Source of the DNA: Sphingobacterium endophyticum | GTDB lineage: Bacteria; Bacteroidota; Bacteroidia; Sphingobacteriales; Sphingobacteriaceae | Assembly: GCF_009733535.1 (NCBI RefSeq) | Contig: NZ_SMMI01000006.1 | Location: 124,001 to 188,000, forward strand | Length of the DNA: 64,000 nucleotides | Direction: 5' to 3' | Part shown: positions 19,526 through 29,000 of the stretch, piece after piece | How the letters are laid out: every line of letters begins with the position of its first letter | Position numbering within the stretch: position 1 is the stretch's first letter | Notes under the pieces: generated by a model | Databases searched by the model: none | Told to the model about the DNA's origin: nothing | What the model saw: the letters and a program-made list of their open reading frames with translations, nothing else | Translations under genes and position numbers: made by a program

Positions 19526-22500
19526 ATGAAAAGTTATTCCTATTTGAGTTTAATTTTAATACTATTTCTGCTCATATCATGTCAGAAAAAACATGAGGTA
19601 TTTCCATTCAAGCCTACAGCGAATAGCAGCATCGTCATCCTTGGAAATTCATTTGCGGAACGCATGCAACGAAACAATTACTTTGAGACCTTGCTTCATG
19701 GAAGTTTTCCAGAGTTAAAGCTTCATGTGCGGAACCTTGGTTGGGACGCAGATGAAGTGAATCTAAGGCCCAGACCGTTGAACTTCGGAACTATTCAAGA
19801 ACATCTAAAAGCTCAGCAAGCGGACGTTATCTTTGCTTGCTTTGGAATGAATGAATCCTTTAAAGGTCTAGATAGTCTTGAAACTTTTAATAGGGATCTT
19901 AAATCGCTATTAGAAAACCTTCAGCAGCTTAAGCCTAATGGAAAAGATATTCCCAAGATTATTTTAGTATCACCTATAGCCCACGAAAAGATTGATGGGG
20001 AACTTCCTGATCCTGCTACACATAACAAAAACCTAAAATTGTACAGCGAAGGGATGTCCAGAATCGCGAAAGAGCTTCAGATACCTTTTATTGACCTATA
20101 TGAATCTACAAAAGAAGAGATGAATCGGTCAAAAAAACCATTAACCACAGATGGGATCCATCTTAACGATGCTGGCTATAAATTCGTCAGTGAAATCATG
20201 GCGAAGACACTGGATCTCCCATTAAATAGTTGGTCGAATGATTCAAAACTTGAACAATTAAGGAAGCTTATTCAAATTAAGAACCAACATTATTTCTACC
20301 GTTACAGGTCTCAGAATGGGGAATACATCTATGGCCGTCGACGTGAATGGGCGGGAGGTCAGGCATTGCCATTGGAATTAACGAAAATAGACCAGATTGT
20401 AGAACAATTGGATAGCCTTGTTTGGGAAAGTGCAAAACCGGGGAAAGAGGTTGATTTAAGCCTTGCTTCAGCCATCATTCAATCCGGAAAGGCTAAGGTT
20501 GAAGAGGAGAAGATAGTCCCAACGACAGAAGCAGATTTGGCATTGGCAAAATCTCAATTTGTATTACCTGAAGGATTTGAGATTAACCTGTTTGCATCTG
20601 AGAAGGATTTTCCGATGGCAAACCCAGTTGCTGCTCGCTTTGATAGTCAAGGAAGATTATGGGTGGCGTCGATGCCTTCATACCCTAATTATACTCCAGG
20701 CAACCCTCCGAACGACAAAATACTAATCTTGGAGGACAGCGACGGGGATGGCAAAGCTGATAAACATACGGTATTTGCAGATAGCTTATATCTGCCTTTA
20801 GGGTTCGAATTAGGAGATGGCGGCGTTTATGTCACCCAGGCACCAGATTTTGTTTATCTAAAAGATACTGATGGGGACGGCAAGGCAGATTACCGTGAGG
20901 TATTACTGTCGGGTTTTGGTACGGAGGATTCGCACCATACCTTAAACACCTATACCTGGGGGCCAGACGGAGCCCTTTATATGAATATGGGTACTTTTTT
21001 ACATACCCAGGTTGAAACTGCTTATGGACCTAGAAGAGGTGACTACGGAATGGTATGGCGATATGAACCACGAACCAGGAAGTTTGATCAGCATATATCC
21101 TATCTCTTTGCTAATCCTTGGGGGGATGTGTTTATGCGCGACGGTACGCAGTTGATTGCAGATGTATCTACCGGATTAAACTATTTTGCACCCCCTCTTA
21201 CAGTGGCTATAGATTACCCCAAAAAGCATTTGGAGATGAAAGACTTCTTAACCTCTGGTTCAAAACCCAAAACTTGTGGTTTGGAAATTATATCGAGCCG
21301 AGCGTTTCCAGATAGCTTACAGGGAAATGTGCTTTTCAATACGTTTATAGGTTTCCAAGGAATTAGGCAGCATAAGATTACGGCGGAAGGCAGTGGCATT
21401 GTTGGAACGGAGACTACCCCTCTCCTACAATCTAAAGATCCAAACTTTAGGCCTGTAGATTTACAGTTCGGACCAGACGCTGCGCTATATGTTGTTGATT
21501 GGTATAATCCTATTATTCAACACGGAGAACAGAATTTCCGTGATGAAAAACGAGATCATACGAAGGGAAGAATTTGGAAGATTACGCATAAGGACAAATC
21601 CACCTTAAAACCTGTCGACCTGACAAAGTTGAGTATTGCCGAAGTTTTAGATCAGTTAAAACTACATGAAGACCGAGCTCGATATAGGGCACGCCGAATG
21701 TTGCGCGAATATTCATCAAAGGAGGTATTGCCAGAGGTTGACAAATGGCTAAAGGGTTTAGAAGTTTCTGATCCTGAAATTGAGCAGCATAGAATGGAAG
21801 GACTTTGGATCTATCAACAGTTTAACAAGCCAAATGAGCAGCTGCTTAAAGAACTTTTAAACAGCAAGCAATCGGCGGTTCGTGCGGCAGCTACACGAGT
21901 ACTTCATTATTGGTTTGATCGGATTCCCAATGCTATGGAGCAGATCATTAAGATGTCAAAAGACACATCTGAGAAAGTTCGGCTTGAAGCGATCATATCA
22001 TTAAGTTACCAAAAGGATGAGAAAGCCGTTAATGCATTGTTAGATGCGGCGGAGTTACCTACCGATGATTATATTAACTATGCTTTAAATGAGTCCTTCC
22101 GTCATTTACGGCCAGTGTGGGTTGGAATGTTTGAGAAGGATAGCAAATATTTAGAGCATGAACCCGAGAGGGCAGATCGACTGTTGGGTTCTGTGGCCAC
22201 GAAGCGTGAATCTCTTTATATTGGTTTTGTAGCAGAAGATCCTACAGTTGCAAAATATAGCGAGCCAAAGCTTTCGGCTTCTGAATATGAACAGATGAAA
22301 GGTTCATTTGCAGTTCAGAAATTTATGAAGGAGAATAAGGAAATCTTGATGGATGAAAATACGGCTCAGAAGCCAGATTCAGAATCTCAAACTTCAAAAT
22401 CGAAGGGTTTAAAACCAACTCATATCATTAAGACTCTTCCTGGGAAAATGGCATTTGATTTAGAAGCCTTTGAAGTTAATGCAGGTGAAAAAATCGTATT

Positions 22501-22786
22501 GGAGTTTGACAACAATGATCAGATGCCTCATAATATTGTGTTTACAAAACCAGGGTCACGAGAAAAAGTTGGGCAGGCAGCAGATAAGATGTCCATTGAA
22601 CCCGATGCCTATGAACAGAACTTTGTTCCAAAAATTCCAGAAGTTCTATTTGCAACAGTATTGGTGCAGGCCGGACAGAGTTATCAACTGCAGTTTACCG
22701 CTCCAAAAGAAAAAGGTGATTATCCTTTTGTATGTACTTTTCCAGGCCATTGGCAAATTATGCATGGTATTATGAAAGTGAGGTAG
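19526..22786 (+). CDS. SGNH hydrolase-dehydrogenase propeller-HEAT-cupredoxin lipoprotein
   Basis: This 1086-residue lipoprotein (lipidated Cys19, LLISC) is a fusion of four parts. Residues 33-230 form an SGNH/GDSL hydrolase, with Ser42 in GNSF, Asn109 in GMNES, and Asp209 and His212 in DGIHL. Residues ~345-690 form the 'putative membrane-bound dehydrogenase' propeller, with calcium-like loops DSDGDGKAD and DTDGDGKAD. Residues ~700-900 are HEAT-like helices. Residues ~965-1086 form a cupredoxin with His1002, Cys1070, His1075 and Met1079, the azurin ligand spacing. Related proteins of Planctomycetes and Verrucomicrobia usually end in a CxxCH haem domain; there is no CxxCH here. I chose the ATG at 19526 because it gives the lipobox. 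The likely role is extracytoplasmic ester cleavage and sugar oxidation. Confidence 0.85.
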   Translation: MKSYSYLSLILILFLLISCQKKHEVFPFKPTANSSIVILGNSFAERMQRNNYFETLLHGSFPELKLHVRNLGWDADEVNLRPRPLNFGTIQEHLKAQQADVIFACFGMNESFKGLDSLETFNRDLKSLLENLQQLKPNGKDIPKIILVSPIAHEKIDGELPDPATHNKNLKLYSEGMSRIAKELQIPFIDLYESTKEEMNRSKKPLTTDGIHLNDAGYKFVSEIMAKTLDLPLNSWSNDSKLEQLRKLIQIKNQHYFYRYRSQNGEYIYGRRREWAGGQALPLELTKIDQIVEQLDSLVWESAKPGKEVDLSLASAIIQSGKAKVEEEKIVPTTEADLALAKSQFVLPEGFEINLFASEKDFPMANPVAARFDSQGRLWVASMPSYPNYTPGNPPNDKILILEDSDGDGKADKHTVFADSLYLPLGFELGDGGVYVTQAPDFVYLKDTDGDGKADYREVLLSGFGTEDSHHTLNTYTWGPDGALYMNMGTFLHTQVETAYGPRRGDYGMVWRYEPRTRKFDQHISYLFANPWGDVFMRDGTQLIADVSTGLNYFAPPLTVAIDYPKKHLEMKDFLTSGSKPKTCGLEIISSRAFPDSLQGNVLFNTFIGFQGIRQHKITAEGSGIVGTETTPLLQSKDPNFRPVDLQFGPDAALYVVDWYNPIIQHGEQNFRDEKRDHTKGRIWKITHKDKSTLKPVDLTKLSIAEVLDQLKLHEDRARYRARRMLREYSSKEVLPEVDKWLKGLEVSDPEIEQHRMEGLWIYQQFNKPNEQLLKELLNSKQSAVRAAATRVLHYWFDRIPNAMEQIIKMSKDTSEKVRLEAIISLSYQKDEKAVNALLDAAELPTDDYINYALNESFRHLRPVWVGMFEKDSKYLEHEPERADRLLGSVATKRESLYIGFVAEDPTVAKYSEPKLSASEYEQMKGSFAVQKFMKENKEILMDENTAQKPDSESQTSKSKGLKPTHIIKTLPGKMAFDLEAFEVNAGEKIVLEFDNNDQMPHNIVFTKPGSREKVGQAADKMSIEPDAYEQNFVPKIPEVLFATVLVQAGQSYQLQFTAPKEKGDYPFVCTFPGHWQIMHGIMKVR

Positions 22787-22787
22787 T

Positions 22788-23672
22788 TTAGAAGGTTAAA
22801 TACTTTTCTCGATATTCTTTTGGGGTTACTCCAATAAATGTTTTGAATTGTTTATTAAAATTAGACAGGGTATTGAATCCTGAATCATAACATATTTGTG
22901 CAATACTCATATTTTCTGAGTTTGAAAGCAATTTACAAGCATGACTTAAACGTAGTTCTGCAAGAAAATAAGAAAAGGTCTTACTGGTTTTAGCAGTAAA
23001 ATACCGGCTAAAAGATGTTGAAGTCATGCTCAGCAAGGCTGATACCTCATCAAGTGTGATCTTCTTTCTGAAATTTGTGAATGCATAATTATAAACAATG
23101 TTTATACGATTGGTTTCAACTTCTTTCGGTTCTTCCAATATCTCACCGTAGTTGAGCAAGCTGTATTCATTACTCTTTGCAAGGACGCCTAAGATCTTCA
23201 ATAATTGAATGATACTATCCATTCCATGGAGATGTAAAAGTCCGTGCATTAGTTTGATGGTTTCTGCGGCAGTATCTCCATGAATTTCCATTCCACGCCG
23301 CACCTTTCCCAAGAGTATTTTTAGCTGATTAAATTCATCTTTTTCAATAAACTTTTCAAGTGCTGATCCATTAAAATAAATAACCAATCCCATGCTGGAT
23401 TTATTTGACTTTGGGTCAAAATAACAATCTTCGCTACGCCAAAGATGTGGGATATTAGGTCCAACAAACGTTAGGTCACCACAATCAAACGCTTTCATGG
23501 TATTACCAATAAATTTTGTTCCTGAACCTTCAATCACCAAGAATAGTTGATATTCAAGGTGTGCATGCCAGGTTGTATCAAAGTGTTTGTCATTGAGTTT
23601 TCTGATGGCAAAAATTCGGGAAGCCGGGATTCTGGTTTTCTGGACTGCGGGTTTTTTAAAGTTTATATCCAT
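22788..23672 (-). CDS. AraC-family transcriptional regulator
   Basis: This is a 294-residue regulator. The N-terminal half is a cupin-like sensor domain (HLEYQLFLVIEGSGTKFIGN, about 39-58). Residues ~190-294 carry the two AraC helix-turn-helix motifs, ending with IAQICYDSGFNTLSNFNKQF and GVTPKEYREKY. It is divergent from the TIM barrel/oxidoreductase genes and converges on the SGNH fusion gene with a one-base gap. It is therefore the likely local regulator of the oxidative module, responding to a small sugar or keto-sugar. An inverted repeat in the divergent gap is a candidate operator. Confidence 0.92.
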   Translation of the reverse strand: MDINFKKPAVQKTRIPASRIFAIRKLNDKHFDTTWHAHLEYQLFLVIEGSGTKFIGNTMKAFDCGDLTFVGPNIPHLWRSEDCYFDPKSNKSSMGLVIYFNGSALEKFIEKDEFNQLKILLGKVRRGMEIHGDTAAETIKLMHGLLHLHGMDSIIQLLKILGVLAKSNEYSLLNYGEILEEPKEVETNRINIVYNYAFTNFRKKITLDEVSALLSMTSTSFSRYFTAKTSKTFSYFLAELRLSHACKLLSNSENMSIAQICYDSGFNTLSNFNKQFKTFIGVTPKEYREKYLTF

Positions 23673-23750
23673 AGTCGATTGATTAGTTGCATACCTGAAT
23701 AAGGTTTATCAAATATTGGTTATCTAAATTAAGTGTTCAAAAGACAATTT

Positions 23751-23777
23751 TCAAGCAATTTATTAAAAAATGCTTGA
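23751..23777. promoter_or_regulatory. Inverted repeat, candidate AraC-type operator
   Basis: TCAAGCA (23751-23757) and TGCTTGA (23771-23777) form a perfect seven-base inverted repeat with a 13-base AT-rich spacer. It lies in the 295-base gap between the divergent AraC and TIM-barrel genes, which otherwise holds only AT-rich sequence without a clear promoter match. The regulator assignment is inference. Confidence 0.4.
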
Positions 23778-23967
23778 TTATTTTCCAAAGTTTAAGCTTC
23801 AAAGGGACAAATTTGACAAAATACAGTCAGTTTTGGGTTATTCATAGGTATTGAAAAAAGTTTACATCTACTAATTTAGGGTCTAAGGATTTCCTTAATC
23901 AATTAAAAACAGGTTATGATGAACGACTCAACGTTCCATACCACATCAAAAATATATTATAAAAAAT

Positions 23968-24837
23968 ATGGGATTACATGTAAAATTGGGCATAAGCACC
24001 TGGATATGGACCTCACCATTCCAGACTGAGGAGGCTACAGCCTTATTTGAAAAGATTGCAGCATTAGGGTACGAAATAGTCGAAATAGCGGTAGAAGATC
24101 CAAAATTGATAGATACGCAAAAAATCTCCGCTGAATTAGAGCGTAACGGATTAAGTGCCATCGTTTGTGGAGCGTTTGGTAGTACCCGGGATTTAACCAG
24201 TGATGATCCCGAACTTCAAAGAAACTCACTCGAATACATAGAAGAATGTTTAAATATAACGAAGCTTTTAGGGGCCAAATTTTTTGCAGGCCCGATGTAT
24301 TCAGCTGTTGGGAAGGCAAGGATGGTTCCAGATGCACAAAGGGAAATAGAATGGAATCGTGCTGTAAAAAACCTAAAGACAGTTTGTGAAATGGCCTCAT
24401 CTAAAGGTTTAGAAATAGCTTTGGAGCCATTAAATAGGTTTGAATCCGACTTGGTGAATAATGTGGATGATGTACTGCGATTGATTGAACAGATTGATCA
24501 TCCAGCGGCAAAAATCTGTCTAGATATGTTCCATATGAATATTGAAGAATGGGACCCAGCATTAGCCATTCAAAAAGCAGGAGATAAACTTTTACATCTT
24601 CAAGTTTCTGAGAATTACCGAGGAATCCCAGGAACAGGTAATGCAAGTTGGGATAAATATCATCAAGCATTAGCATCAATCGATTACAAAGGGGCCATTT
24701 CAATTGAAAGTTTTACGCCAGCAAATAAAGAGCTGGCAGGAGCCGTATGCATCTGGCGGAAGCTAGCAGAGGATCAGGACACTTTTGCCCGAGAAGGATA
24801 TTCCTTCTTAAAGAATTGGAAAGAAAATAATGTATAA
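23968..24837 (+). CDS. Sugar phosphate isomerase/epimerase-like TIM barrel
   Basis: This 289-residue cytoplasmic-looking protein belongs to the xylose-isomerase-like TIM barrel family (tagatose/psicose 3-epimerase, hydroxypyruvate isomerase, keto-sugar hydratase). Metal-binding landmarks are ALEPLNRFES (Glu), KICLDMFHMN (Asp), LQVSENYRGIPGTG and AISIESF (Glu). At the third ligand position Gln seems to replace the His of psicose epimerases; hydroxypyruvate isomerases also use Gln there. It starts a three-gene run with the Gfo/Idh/MocA gene 18 bases later. This partnership suggests it isomerises or dehydrates a 3-keto sugar; that is inference. Confidence 0.88.
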   Translation: MGLHVKLGISTWIWTSPFQTEEATALFEKIAALGYEIVEIAVEDPKLIDTQKISAELERNGLSAIVCGAFGSTRDLTSDDPELQRNSLEYIEECLNITKLLGAKFFAGPMYSAVGKARMVPDAQREIEWNRAVKNLKTVCEMASSKGLEIALEPLNRFESDLVNNVDDVLRLIEQIDHPAAKICLDMFHMNIEEWDPALAIQKAGDKLLHLQVSENYRGIPGTGNASWDKYHQALASIDYKGAISIESFTPANKELAGAVCIWRKLAEDQDTFAREGYSFLKNWKENNV

Positions 24838-24855
24838 CCACAAAACCGATATTTT

Positions 24856-25992
24856 ATGAGTAGCAATGAAAAAATTAATGTAGCAATAGTTGGATTAGGG
24901 TTTGGAGCAGAATTTATACCTATATACCAACAGCATCCCGATGCAAACATGTATGCAATTTGCCAACGGAATGTAGAAAAGCTTAATGAGATTGGGGACG
25001 CTTTTGGCGTAGAAAAAAGATATACAGATTTTGATGAAATGTTGAAAGATGAACTGATCGATGCGGTTCATATCAATACCCCGATCCCTAATCATGCAGA
25101 ACAATCAATTAAGGCATTGAGGGCAGGAAAGCATGTGGCCTGTACAGTTCCTATGGCGACTACTGTTGAGGAATGTAGGCAAATCGTCGAGGCCGTAGAA
25201 GAAACTGGCCTAACTTACATGATGATGGAAACTGTAGTTTATGCCCGCGAATTTCTTTTTATGAAAGAACTTTATGAGAAGGGTGATTTAGGGAAGATTC
25301 AGTTTTTGAAAGCGAGTCACCAGCAGGATATGGATGGATGGCCAAATTATTGGCCGGGATTACCGCCCATGCACTATGCAACACACTGCGTAGGTCCGGT
25401 ATTGGGATTGACAAGAAGCGAAGCTGAATATGTCTCCTGCTTTGGTTCAGGGACGATCAGGGAAGATTTGATTGGACAATACAATTCTCCATTTGCAGTT
25501 GAAACGGCACATATCAAGTTTAAGGATTCTGATTTAAGTGCACATGTTTATCGTTCCTTGTTTGATACAGCACGACAGTATAGGGAAAGTTTCGAGGTTT
25601 ATGGATCGAAAAGTTCGGTAGAATGGCCGTTGATAGAAGGAGAACCTTTGGTATTACATGTCGCTAAAAGACCGGAACCTGAAATTCCTGAGGAGGTGAA
25701 ATGTCCTGACTATGCGCATTTACTACCTCAACCCATTCAGCATTTTACGCAGGCTGGGGTCTATGATGAAGACGAGAACCAACATTTATCTTTCAGTCAG
25801 GGAGCTGGCCATGGGGGTTCACATCCGCATTTAGTCCATGAATTCATAGACGCTTTGAAAACAGGTCGTCAACCATTTCCAAATGCGAGGCAGTCTGCCA
25901 ATATTACTTGCGTAGGTATATTAGCCCATGAATCCGCTCTTAAAGGTGGTGAAATCATTTATTTGCCATCATTTACATGGGAAGTTCAATAA
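24856..25992 (+). CDS. Gfo/Idh/MocA-family oxidoreductase, variant active-site motif
   Basis: This 378-residue NAD(P)-dependent oxidoreductase has a Rossmann fold at residues 5-130 (VAIVGLGFGAEFIP) and the Gfo/Idh/MocA C-terminal alpha/beta domain. In the usual EKP motif, whose Lys is catalytic, this protein reads CTVPMATT, so Lys is replaced by Val. The later segment MHYATHCVGPVLGLT resembles the GH109-type 'THGLGPV' signature. It could therefore be an NAD-dependent glycosidase/epimerase-like enzyme rather than a plain dehydrogenase. It has no signal peptide. The TIM-barrel gene precedes it closely and the ThuA fusion gene follows after 40 bases. Confidence 0.87.
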   Translation: MSSNEKINVAIVGLGFGAEFIPIYQQHPDANMYAICQRNVEKLNEIGDAFGVEKRYTDFDEMLKDELIDAVHINTPIPNHAEQSIKALRAGKHVACTVPMATTVEECRQIVEAVEETGLTYMMMETVVYAREFLFMKELYEKGDLGKIQFLKASHQQDMDGWPNYWPGLPPMHYATHCVGPVLGLTRSEAEYVSCFGSGTIREDLIGQYNSPFAVETAHIKFKDSDLSAHVYRSLFDTARQYRESFEVYGSKSSVEWPLIEGEPLVLHVAKRPEPEIPEEVKCPDYAHLLPQPIQHFTQAGVYDEDENQHLSFSQGAGHGGSHPHLVHEFIDALKTGRQPFPNARQSANITCVGILAHESALKGGEIIYLPSFTWEVQ

Positions 25993-26032
25993 TCATTTTG
26001 AATAGGTCATAGATAAATTTATTTGAATAAAA

Positions 26033-29000
26033 ATGAATAGGATATTTAAATTGTTGCTCATTTTTCTCATTGCATTGACAGCTTGGGGATGCAACGAAGA
26101 TAATAAACCGAGAAGACTTGAATTGTTCTTCTTAGGCCATGATAGCAAACATCATGATTCGGAATTGTTGGCCGATATCTTGTCAAAAGAATATTTTGAA
26201 GATGGTATCAATATAACATATTCAAATGATCCGGAGGATCTTTTACGTCCAGATCTAGAGAAGTTTGATGGTTTAATCTTGTATGCGAACCATGATACGA
26301 TCAGTTCATCGCAGGCAAAGGCACTATTGGATTATGTTGCTTCTGGAAAAGGATTTATCCCGATACATTCGGCATCCTTCTGTTTTCGGAATTCGGATGA
26401 AGTCGTGAAATTAATTGGAGGTCAGTTTAAAAGTCATGAAGGTGGCTCATTTGGCGCTGAGATCATCAAACCGGAACATCCTGCCATGCAAGGCCTTTCA
26501 CCCTTTGTTACCGAATGGGATGAAACTTATGTACACCATTTATTAGCAGACGATATTGATGTGTTAATGGAACGTGTGGACACTTCCCATAGAGAACCGT
26601 ATACATGGGTTAAAGATTATGGTAAAGGCCGGGTGTTCTATACAGCATTCGGACATGATGAGCGGACTTTCAGAAATCCAGGTTTTATAAAGTTGGTTAA
26701 AAATGGAATCCTTTGGGCAGTTGGGGAAAAAGCAGTGGACAGAATGAAAAAATACGTCATCGCAAAACCTACATACGAAGAAGCGCGGATGCCAAATTAC
26801 GAACGCAGAAATCCACCACCTAGGTACCAACACCCTTTAAGTCCTGAAGAATCCCAAACTTTAGTACAGGTTCCAGTAGGATTTCGGTTAGAGCTTTTTG
26901 CGAGCGAACCCGAAATTAAAAAACCCATAGCAATGGATTGGGACGAAAGAGGTAGGTTATGGATTATTGAAACGATTGACTATCCAAATACGGTAAAAAG
27001 CGATAAGGGAAAAGGAGGAGATAGAATTACGATCTGTGAAGATACAGACAATGATGGCAAAGCGGATAAATTCACTGTTTTTGCTGAGGGGCTTAATCTG
27101 CCTACCTCGTTGGTTTTTGCAGATGGAGGAGTAATTGTTGCTCAAGCACCTCATTTTCTCTTTCTAAAAGACACCAACGGAGATGATAAAGCTGACGTTC
27201 GAAAAGTTTTGATTGATGGCTGGGGCACATTTGATACACATGCTGGGCCATCCAATTTAAAGTATGGTATTGACAATAAAATTTGGGGTACTGTAGGATA
27301 TTCTGGTTTTGAAGGAACAATAGCAGGCAAACCGCTTAAATTTGGTTCTGGAGCATATAAATTTGATCCTTTGGTAAAGGATTTTGAATACTTGGGAAAT
27401 ACAACCAACAATACATGGGGTTTAGGATTTTCAGAGGATGCCGATGTTTTCATTTCTACAGCGAACAATGAACACAGTAACTTTTTGGCAATTTCTGCAC
27501 GATATTATGAAAAAGCGAATTTAAGAGAGCGGGGAATTGAAAAAATTGACGGCCATTATAAAATTCATGAACTTACCAAGGAGCTTCGCCAGGTAGATGT
27601 TTTTGGTGGATTCACCGCAGCAACAGGGCACAACCTGTATACAGCGCGAGCATTTCCAAAAGAATATTGGAACAGAGTGGCATTTATTGCCGAGCCAACA
27701 GGTCGATTGATTCACCGCCATATCCTTGAACAACATGGATCCGGTTTTAAAGAAAAGGGCGATGGCTGGAATGTGGTTGCCAGTTCAGATAATTGGTTCG
27801 GTCCTGTAGAAGCGAAAGTGGGTCCTGATGGTTCTCTGTGGTTTTTGGATTGGTACAATTTCATCATTCAGCATAACCCAACCCCCGAGGGATTTGACAA
27901 CGGCGAGGGTAATGCTTATATAGACCCTCTGCGAGATAACAAGAAAGGAAGAATTTACCGACTGGTCTATGAAGATGCAGGGAAACAAAAAACCTATAAG
28001 CTGGATCGCAAGAAAACTAGTGATTTACTAAATGCTTTGGAAAGCGACAATATGTTTTGGCGCTTAACGGCTCAGCGACTTTTAGTTGAAGGAAAAGATA
28101 AATCTGTGGCAAAAAGCCTTCACAAATTAATAGGCAATAAAAATGTTGATGAAGTAAATGTAAATGGTGGTGCGATTCATGCTATTTGGACTCTTCATGG
28201 TTTGGGCTTATTATCTGGTGAAGATGATGCGAGCACAACGGTAGTTTTGGAAGCCTTGAGGCATCCAGCAGCAGGCGTTAGAAAGGCGGCTATCCAAGCT
28301 TTGCCAAACACTCCTGAAAATGCTCAGAAAATTATTTCTTCAGGAATGCTTACTGATAAGGATCTAAGGGTTCGATTAGCGGCCATATTATATCTAGCAG
28401 ATTCCAGTCCTAGTCCTCAAATCGGAAAGGCTATTTTTGAAGCCGTACAGCAGCCTGAAAATGAAAAGGATAAATGGTTGTTCCATAGTCTATTGATTGC
28501 TGGTGCGGTTCATCAACAGGCGTTTGTTGATGAATACCAAAATAAACTTGGGAATTTAGATCTTTCCAATGTTTCAGGTTCATTGGCGGAACGTATTATC
28601 TTGGGCAACAATATGACCGTCTTCTCATCCGGAACGTCGTTTTCTGGAGTGATTCCTCCTAATCAAGTTCCAGACTTGTCGGGTCAAGAAATTCATTTTA
28701 CTGCTGCTGTAAAACAAAAAGATAAGAAGCCTAAAGAAGGAGTATTAATGTCTTATGGAAACAAAACAAATGGATATATTGTATTTGTCAAGGATGGAAA
28801 TCTTCAATTCCGGGTTAACCAAATGGGCAGACAATCCATCATTAAGACGACCAAACAACTTCCTGCCGCATTTAATGTTAAGACCTCTTTGCTCTCAGAC
28901 GGTAAAATGGTCATAAATATTGACGGGAATAAGGAAGCTGAAGGTCAAAGCTCAGGGACATTCAAGGAGAAACCTAATGGCTTTATCATGTTCGGTAAAG

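Noticed and set aside
24035..24400. Minus-strand ORF of 121 residues inside the TIM-barrel gene
   Set aside because: Fully antisense to a clearly conserved enzyme and without a start signal.
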